Source: Limonium bicolor (Eukaryota; Streptophyta; Magnoliopsida; Caryophyllales; Plumbaginaceae). Taken from it: a stretch of DNA of 64,000 nucleotides. The position numbers and the translations under genes are program-made. This document shows positions 57,252 through 64,000 of the stretch, piece after piece. The notes beneath the pieces are model-generated. The model had not been told where the DNA came from. It was given only the letters and a program-made list of their open reading frames with translations, and searched no databases. Each line of letters opens with the position of its first letter. The first letter of the stretch is position 1. The stretch spans positions 252,177,810 through 252,241,809 of the forward strand of contig CM041782.1 in NCBI GenBank assembly GCA_023374045.1, given 5' to 3'.

Positions 57252-60200
57252 TGTAACACCCCGTCCTAAGCCAATCGTGGTTATCGCAAATCTCAACACT
57301 TAAATACAATCGTCGCAGCGGATAAAGAGTAACTACCGGGACCTTGCCACGGTCTGATCATATGAAATACCGTTCCTTAACACCTTACAACACTTATCTA
57401 AGTAATCCACCATCCAAAAGTACCAACCAACCGAGTAGAGTATTTAAGTCACAACATAACTTTACATGAGTTTAATATAAACAGACGGAGCACAAGCGCA
57501 ACCCGTATACAAAATGACAACCCATCCTAAGTCTAACCACCCCCACTCTCAGGGTGACTCCTCATCGGGCGCTTACCTGCAAAATAAAAACAGCCCCCAA
57601 AGGGGGTCAGCACGAATGCTGGTACACCCTCTCATGGCCCCCAAGCTAACGGGGCTACGACGACTAATTGTCGATAGCATGGAAGTTGATTAGCAATACA
57701 TCATAATACGAAGTGCTATAAACAACAATTCACAATGAACAAGTAGTTCACACAAATTGAACGACACAAGCGTTCCCTTATCAAACGGGTTAGTAACCCT
57801 CTCCTTAATCCTTATTTCCTTAACCTCAGTTCCTTATCTTACCTCAGTCTTAACCTCATCTTAATCTCAGTATACAAACCGTTCCATGAAAGGAAATGGT
57901 TGTAGCTTAACTCAAACTTGGGATTTAGGTGATCCCACCGCACCATCTTAATGCCACCTACCCTGGACGGGAGTCCAGCGTAGCTGAGCCGGCAACCGGC
58001 TCTAGGCTACAAGTCCGAAGACAAGTCCTTAGGCGGAGGGCGGATCTGATTCAGATACCGTCCCCCTTCTCTTAGCATGCATGACCGGAGTCAGTCCCGG
58101 GTTCCTCGCTCAAGTTCCAGTTAGTAAAATCTTACACTCCAAGTGTTAGTTAAACCTTACCAGGTGTTAACCAACCAACAACATTAATACTCAGCCCTTA
58201 ATCCAACCTCAGTAAGTACTAAACTTAATTAGTAACAATCTCAAGTCTCGTGAGTTAGTGTAAAGAAACACAACACACGAGAATAATATACCGGTTGCAT
58301 GCTTTATCTTGTCTTAGTCATAGCAATTAAACAGATAGCACACAAGCCGAGGGACACCTCGTTAGCAAGCAGGTCACAAGAAGGATTGTACCGTTCACCG
58401 TCGACCGTTGTTTGATTAACCTTCTTCGGGGTCCCAATTCACAAACCTAAAACATCGATTCATTTTAGGCCGTTAGTTATTTACAACTTACTTAACTTAC
58501 TTAGTCCCTATAAATCCCCATCAATACCCTCTTAGGCCATTGCCATTTAACCTTATAACTTAACTTTAAACATTAAGGTTTATACTATTTCTTAACTTAA
58601 TTACTTAAGTTCTTAGGGTCCTAATCATCAACATCCTATTAATGGCACACCTTAATACCAATTAACATCCTTAGAAATAAAATTTCTTTTTTTTTTTTTG
58701 TGTTAAGGGTCGACCGACCCACCGACCGACCCAACCTATGGGTCGGTCCGTTCCAGTAACTTTCTGGTTCAGACAACAACCTTAGACCGACCCACGACCG
58801 ACCCATCCTTTATGGGTCGGTCCATTGCCGAAACTTCCCGTCTTTTGAAAATTCTCCGACCGACCCAAAGCTAAACCGACCGACCCAAAACCCTCTGGGT
58901 CGGTCCTCTGCCGAAACATTTTCCTTCGTTAAATTTGCCCGACCGACCCACCGACCGACCCATCCTTATGGGTCGGTCTATTGCCGAAACATTTCTGCTG
59001 GGTTAGCAAGGTCCGACCGACCCAGAACTGGGTTACGTCCGACCCCCCTGGGTCGGACTCCCACTCAGATTTTTCTATTAATATTTCTTTCAACTCCAAA
59101 CTCCTCCCATGTATACTATTATGTTCCAACCTCATTTAGGTCCCTCAAATACACTTTAAACATTCTTCTAAAACCATTAAATCACTCACCAATATCCACC
59201 TTGATCATTATGCATTTTCATTGTAATAATGCCAACTTCTTATAATGTTTTTCACTAGGTTTCTATGGTGGTTCACACCTATTGTAATCTCTATGCCAAA
59301 TGTTTTCTCATCACTATCACATCATCTCCCAAGCATCTTTCATCATCTAGAACTCTCTTATGCATTTACTTTCCTTCACGAGCTTAAGCTTCCATTCCCT
59401 CAACACATTATTTCCTTCCTAATTGTTCACCATCTTTTGCCTAAGTCCTAAATATCTCAAGTACATTCTTTTTGACTTCTAACTCCTTCATAGTGTTGCC
59501 TAAATCATTTATAACTCATTAAAACACCTTAAGCTCACCCTTTTCATTAAGACAACCCCTAGAACTCCCTTAGTCATGAAATCTCCTTAAACATCTTAAA
59601 CTCTTAGGTTCTTCATTATATTTTGCCATGGGTTCTCTAGTATATTGTTACACCCAAACATTTGGCTTTTCTCATCATCAAACAACCAAGATCACTCATA
59701 TCCTCATTGCAACATCTTAACACACAATCTACACCAAAACTACACCACATCACAATATAGTGCTTAAACTTAAAATGCTTGGCACTTAGGCCCTTAAATG
59801 ACAATAATCTTAATCACTGAATTTCCACATATATTTGCCTTCAACCTGCGAATACACACAACAAGGCTCCCATTGAAATAAAATGCTTCTTGTAATTCAT
59901 CACCTCATTGTTTAACTAAGTCTTTTTCTCATTTGCTCTTTAGTCACTAGTTCTCAATATAATAGTATTCTTTCTCTTAGGTTTATAACTCCTTCCCAAG
60001 GTAAACTCCACACTAAACTTATCATATATCTAAATCCCATTCCCTTAAACAACAAACACCTTAAGGTAAGTAATTTACCTTGTTCTTTCTCAAGCTTCAC
60101 AAACTTTCCTCCTTATTTTTTCCCTCTTCAATTTCGGTCACCAATATAAATCTCCTTGCCAATACTCTAAACAATGTCCAATGATTCTAATGAGCACTCA

Positions 60201-61385
60201 ACAACTTATTAACCTCAAGGAATAAAACCTAGGTTAAAAATATGTTTTTAGGTTTTAGATTGATTGTTTTACCTTAGTTCCTCAAGGCAAGCTTGGGTTT
60301 GAAGCTAGAAGGACCTCCTCTCTCCTTTGAAGAGTAGAAACAAGCTATGACAAGGCATCAAAATGAAGCCTCATGAGTATATATTTTCGGTCAAGAAGAA
60401 AGGTGATGGAAACCTAGATTTTCTTGCACTTTCTTTACCTTAAGAGAATGGAGATGCCAATGGAGTCTCCAAGCTTGAGTTTCCTCCTCTAATGGTGGTT
60501 TGGCTTGGCACCAAAGTGAAGCTCTTGGATTTTTGAAAAGATAGAAAGATGGAGCTTGAGCTAACTAAGAAGAATCTATGCTTTGTTTTGGATTTGGAGC
60601 TAAAATGAGTAAGTGGTGTGCAAGAGAAGATGGAGCTAGCATGGGGAATAAACTCACGTTAATGGAGAAGGGAGAGAGAGTAAGAAATCGTGGGAACCAA
60701 GGGAGAATGAAGAAGTTAGGAGAGAGAGAAGACTAATGTGGGATATTTGTTCCTAAAAGCAAATAGTGACTAGTACATCCCCTCCCTTATTTATCAATAT
60801 TTCAATCTTGTGTTGTGACTCATCTCCCCTCCTTATAAAAACCGGCCACCCTTAAGTAACCAAGGTTACTTTAGTCCTTGTTTGTCAATTAACTAATCTA
60901 TGTTTACTTATGTTACAAACTAGCTTAATTTAAATCACTATTCACAAAACAAGGCACATTGTTGTGAAATTTTTGATTTCCCACTAATATAGCCTCCCAA
61001 ATGTGATACTATATAGTACACATATATATTTAAGAGTAATGATGGACATTTAGCCATTCAAAACTCATTTACAAGACAATTTTTCAAAAATGTGCTTTAA
61101 GACTCCTTAAAGCACATTTTGTGTTTAAACTTGTTTTCAAGCTTGGTTTTCTTTGGTAATTGTTTTAAAATGACCATTAGGATATTACTAAGGTCTTAGA
61201 ACAATATTTGGGTACTCTCCCAAGTCTCTCCAAGCTTAAAGCACGTTTTTGCTTAAACCGCACTTTCGGTGTTTCCTTATATTTCCTTTGTTTAAAATGG
61301 TTTCTAAATATTCCTAAGGCATTCTTTAGCCTTCTTATACCTTAATTAATCACTTAAACACCATATCTAAGTTTGGGGTATTTCA
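57252..61385 (-). repeat. LTR shared by elements H and I (4.13 kb)
   Basis: Minus-strand start TGAAATACCCCAAAC (61385), end GGGGTGTTACA (57252). On one side it is followed by H's primer-binding site and gag; on the other it is preceded by I's pol and polypurine tract. It therefore serves as 5' LTR for H and 3' LTR for I. It contains a palindromic array at 58703-59065, a T-run beside it, and GGTAA complements near 60085, 60271 and 60450. It also has the GCCCCC/GGGGGTC palindrome (57594-57608) and blocks shared with LTRs K and D. Confidence 0.85.
58703..59065 (-). repeat. Tandem array of GC-rich imperfect palindromes in LTR H/I
   Basis: About five units of roughly 70 bases with CCGACCGACCCA and TGGGTCGGTC motifs and spacers containing TTGCCGAAAC. 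The motif is close to that of LTR A although the rest of the LTR is more like K. Confidence 0.85.
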
Positions 61386-61691
61386 ATCTACCCCCCTTAA
61401 AAGAACTTTGCCCCAAAGTTCACTTATATGCTTAACCATTCACGGTACTCAATTCTCTTAATCTTAACACCACATCTTATATTCCACACACATCTCAAGA
61501 CTCGAAGGTCAATCACAAATACAATACATAAGTATCATACATAACTCAAACTTAACACCAAGTGTAGCCACTTACACGAATTCACATCTTAAACAACCAA
61601 GCAAACGACAAACATGGTCGTTTCCTAACTCAAAAGCGAGGAAGCTCTACCCCCTTAAAAAGGGGTACGCCCCGTACCCTATACAGACGAT
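61386..61691 (-). promoter_or_regulatory. 3' untranslated region of element I with two polypurine tracts and hairpins
   Basis: LTR-adjacent tract AAGGGGGGTAGA complement at 61387-61398, with stem AACTTTG/CAAAGTT beside it. The second tract complement is at 61646-61656 (one G shorter) with stem GGGTACG/CGTACCC at 61663-61679. Same layout as A and B, shorter spacer. Confidence 0.75.
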
Positions 61692-64000
61692 CTAGTCAGT
61701 AAATAAAGAAGGGTACTTCGCCCTCATCTTATCCTCTAATTCCCACGTGGCCTCTTCGACATCCTGGTTAGACCAGAGAACCTTCACCAGTCGCACTGAC
61801 TTGTGGCGAGTGTCCCTAGTCTTTCTGTCCAAGATTCTCTGAGGAGTCTCCACGGATCTCATATTCGGTTCTAAAGTCAACCTCTCAGGTTCTAACACAT
61901 GGGAGGGGTGGTGCATGTACTTCTTTAGCTGTGAAACATGAAAGACATCATGCACTTTACCCAGGTCAGCAGGTAAATTCAACCTGTAAGCAACGGGCCC
62001 ACCCGCTCCGTAATCTCATAAGGACCAACAAACTTAGGGCTCAGTTTGCCCTTCTGCCCGAATCTAAACACACCCTTCATCGGTGATACTCGCAGAAATA
62101 CCTGGTCGCCCACTGCGAACTCTAGGTCTCGTCGTCGAACATCAGCATACGACTTCTGCCTATCCTGAGCAGCTCTCATGTTCTCCCTGATTTGCTGAAC
62201 TTCAGCCTTAACTTGCTCCAAATATTCTGCCCTATAATGACCGTCTCACTCGACTCATCCCAGCAGAGCGGTGTACGACATGGTCTCTACCGTACAACGC
62301 TTGAAAAGGTGCCATCTTGATCGAAGCGTGATAGCTGTTGTTGTATGAAAACTCGATCAGATGCAATTTGTCAATCCAACTGCCCTGGAAGTCTAAGGCA
62401 CATGCTCTCAGCATGTCCTCGAGTGTCTGAATAGTTCGCTCAGTCTGACCATCTGTCTGAGGATGGAACGCGGTACTCAGCTTCAGCTCCGTACCCAACG
62501 CTTCTCTAGTAGCTCGCCAGTACCTCGAAAGGAATCTGGTATCTCTATCTGACACAATGGTCTTCGGTATCCCGTGATGTCTCATAATTTCCTTCTCAAA
62601 TAATCAGCCAATCTGGTCACCTTCCAAGTATCCTTCATCGGTATGAATCGGGCTACTTTGGTAAGGCGATCCACCACCACCCATATCATGTTGAGACCTC
62701 CCCTAGCAGGTGGGAGTCCCACTACGAAGTCCATGGAGATATCATGGAACTTCCACTCCGGAACTGGCATCGACTGTACCATTCCGCCCGTCGTCTGTGC
62801 TCAATTTCACCTTCTGACATGTGAGACACCTCAAGACGTACTCGGTAACATCTGTCTTCATTCCCGACCACCAGAAGTACCTCTTCATGTCTTTATACAT
62901 CTTAGAGGCTCCCGGATGGATGGAAACTGAAGAACAGTGTGATTCTCTAATATACGGTCTTTCAGATCCGCATTGCCTCGTGGTATGCATAACCGGCCCT
63001 TTAGTCTGATCAGATCATCATCATGAAGTCTGAAGTCGTATTTCTGACTCTCAAAGGTACCATCTGTCCTTCTGTCTGACCTCTCTCATGTACTCATCTG
63101 CCCTCTGAGCCTCTCGCACCTCATCAACCAAGCTGGAGAAAGAAACTAGCGAATGGAGTGAGTGTGCTCGAGCTCAGGGCGTCCGCTACAACATTGGCCT
63201 TTCCCTCTTGTATTGAAGGTCAATGTCATAGTCTTTCAGGAACTCCAACCATCTCCTTTGTCTGAGATTCAACTCCTTCTGAGTGAATATATATTTCAAA
63301 CTCTTGTGATCGGTATAGATCGTCACACTAACCCCGTATAAGTAATGGCGCCATATCTTCAAGGCGAAGACTACAGCTCCCAGCTCTAAATCATGCGTGG
63401 GTAGTTCTCCTCATGTTTCTTCAACTGGCGTGAGGCATATGCCACCACCTTGCCATGTTGCATGAGCACGCAACCCAGCCCTCTGCCGGATGCATCACAA
63501 TAAACCTCAAAGCCCTCCGTACCGTCTGGAATGGTCAGAACCGGTGCAGTGGTCAGTGAGTCCTTCAAACTCTGAAACGATCTCTCACAGTCAACCGTCC
63601 ATTCGAACGGTGCATCTTTCTTCATCAGACTGGTCATCGTTTCGCGACCTTGCTGAAATTCTAACAAAACCGCCGGTAGTAACCTGCCAAGCCGAGGAAG
63701 CTCCGAATGTCGGTAACTGTCTTCGGTCTTGGCCAAGTACGCACGGCATCAATCTTCGCCGGATCTACCGAGATCCCGGCATCTGAATGACATGACCTAG
63801 GAAAGAAACCTGGTCAAGCCAAAACTCACACTTGGAGAACTTAGCATATAGCTGGTTCTCCCTTAGTATCTCCAGTACTCTCCTCAAATGTTTTCATGTT
63901 CAACCTTAGACTTCGAGTATATCAAAATATCATCAATAAACACCACAACCGACTTGCCAGCTGCTCCCGGAACAAAGCGGTTCATCCAGATCCAAAAACT
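61692..64000 (-). pseudogene. pol: pol of element I: RT (partial), RNase H, integrase, chromodomain (frameshifted)
   Basis: Minus strand, stop TAG at 61692-61694. Chromodomain-like tail KVLWSNQDVEEATWELED (about 61710-61790), integrase C-terminal part (VGDQVFLRVSPMKGVFRFG near 62100), core with VSDRDTRF and an intact [13 protein letters not shown] segment before the catalytic glutamate (about 62440), zinc finger (HPGASK, CLTCQK near 62830-62930), RNase H ([10 protein letters not shown] near 63480) and the RT 3' part reaching the window edge. Breaks near 61980, 62225, 62585, 62760, 63000, 63400 and 63650 make it non-functional. The upstream part, where AlkB would sit, is beyond the window. Confidence 0.88.

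Overview
This window is transposon-dense nuclear DNA of a flowering plant, probably a eudicot. Evidence: chromodomain Ty3/Gypsy LTR retrotransposons (Tekay/Del-like), a Copia/Tork-like gag fragment, a CACTA (En/Spm) transposon with a Ulp1-like peptidase, and a decayed plant-mobile-domain (PMD) gene. I see no ordinary single-copy host gene, no tRNA or rRNA gene and no CRISPR array. The species cannot be named from the sequence.

Layout, left to right. Element A (minus strand, 1-11210, 3' LTR cut by the window edge) is a coding Ty3 element. It sits inside the 5' LTR of element C (plus, 11211-21344), a large element with LTRs but no recognisable protein (LARD-like). C and element B (plus, 21675-36078, complete, 5-bp target duplication CTCAA) both lie inside an older minus-strand LTR, D (21345-21674 and 36079-38068). 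A DNA-transposon-like block with a PMD pseudogene and tandem repeats follows (38069-40196). Next is an LTR, E (40197-42413 and 51136-51177), split by a CACTA element (42414-51135, target duplication CTT), which itself carries a solo LTR, K (45888-50452, target duplication ATATC). A truncated Copia element J (51178-52527), an LTR with an internal deletion (F), another LTR (G) and a 500-base N gap (55637-56136) come next. The window ends in two minus-strand Ty3 internal regions, H (gag) and I (pol), sharing one LTR (57252-61385).

The main discovery candidate is in A and B. Between gag and pol both carry an AlkB-like Fe(II)/2-oxoglutarate dioxygenase gene. In B it is an uninterrupted 252-codon ORF (27465-28223) with the full iron- and cosubstrate-binding signature, although the surrounding gag and pol are broken. 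In both copies it lies inside a roughly 1.03-kb segment with GT and AG ends whose removal would join gag to pol in frame. This suggests that spliced RNA makes Gag-Pol and unspliced RNA can make the dioxygenase. Two further small introns interrupt gag.

Other unusual signals are shared across the LTR families. They include tandem arrays of GC-rich imperfect palindromes whose sequence differs by family while the architecture is kept, a duplicated polypurine tract with each copy preceded by a 7-bp hairpin (one hairpin shows compensatory changes between families), and three regularly spaced donor-like GGTAA motifs. All comparisons were made by eye. Novelty, host identity and expression were not testable here.
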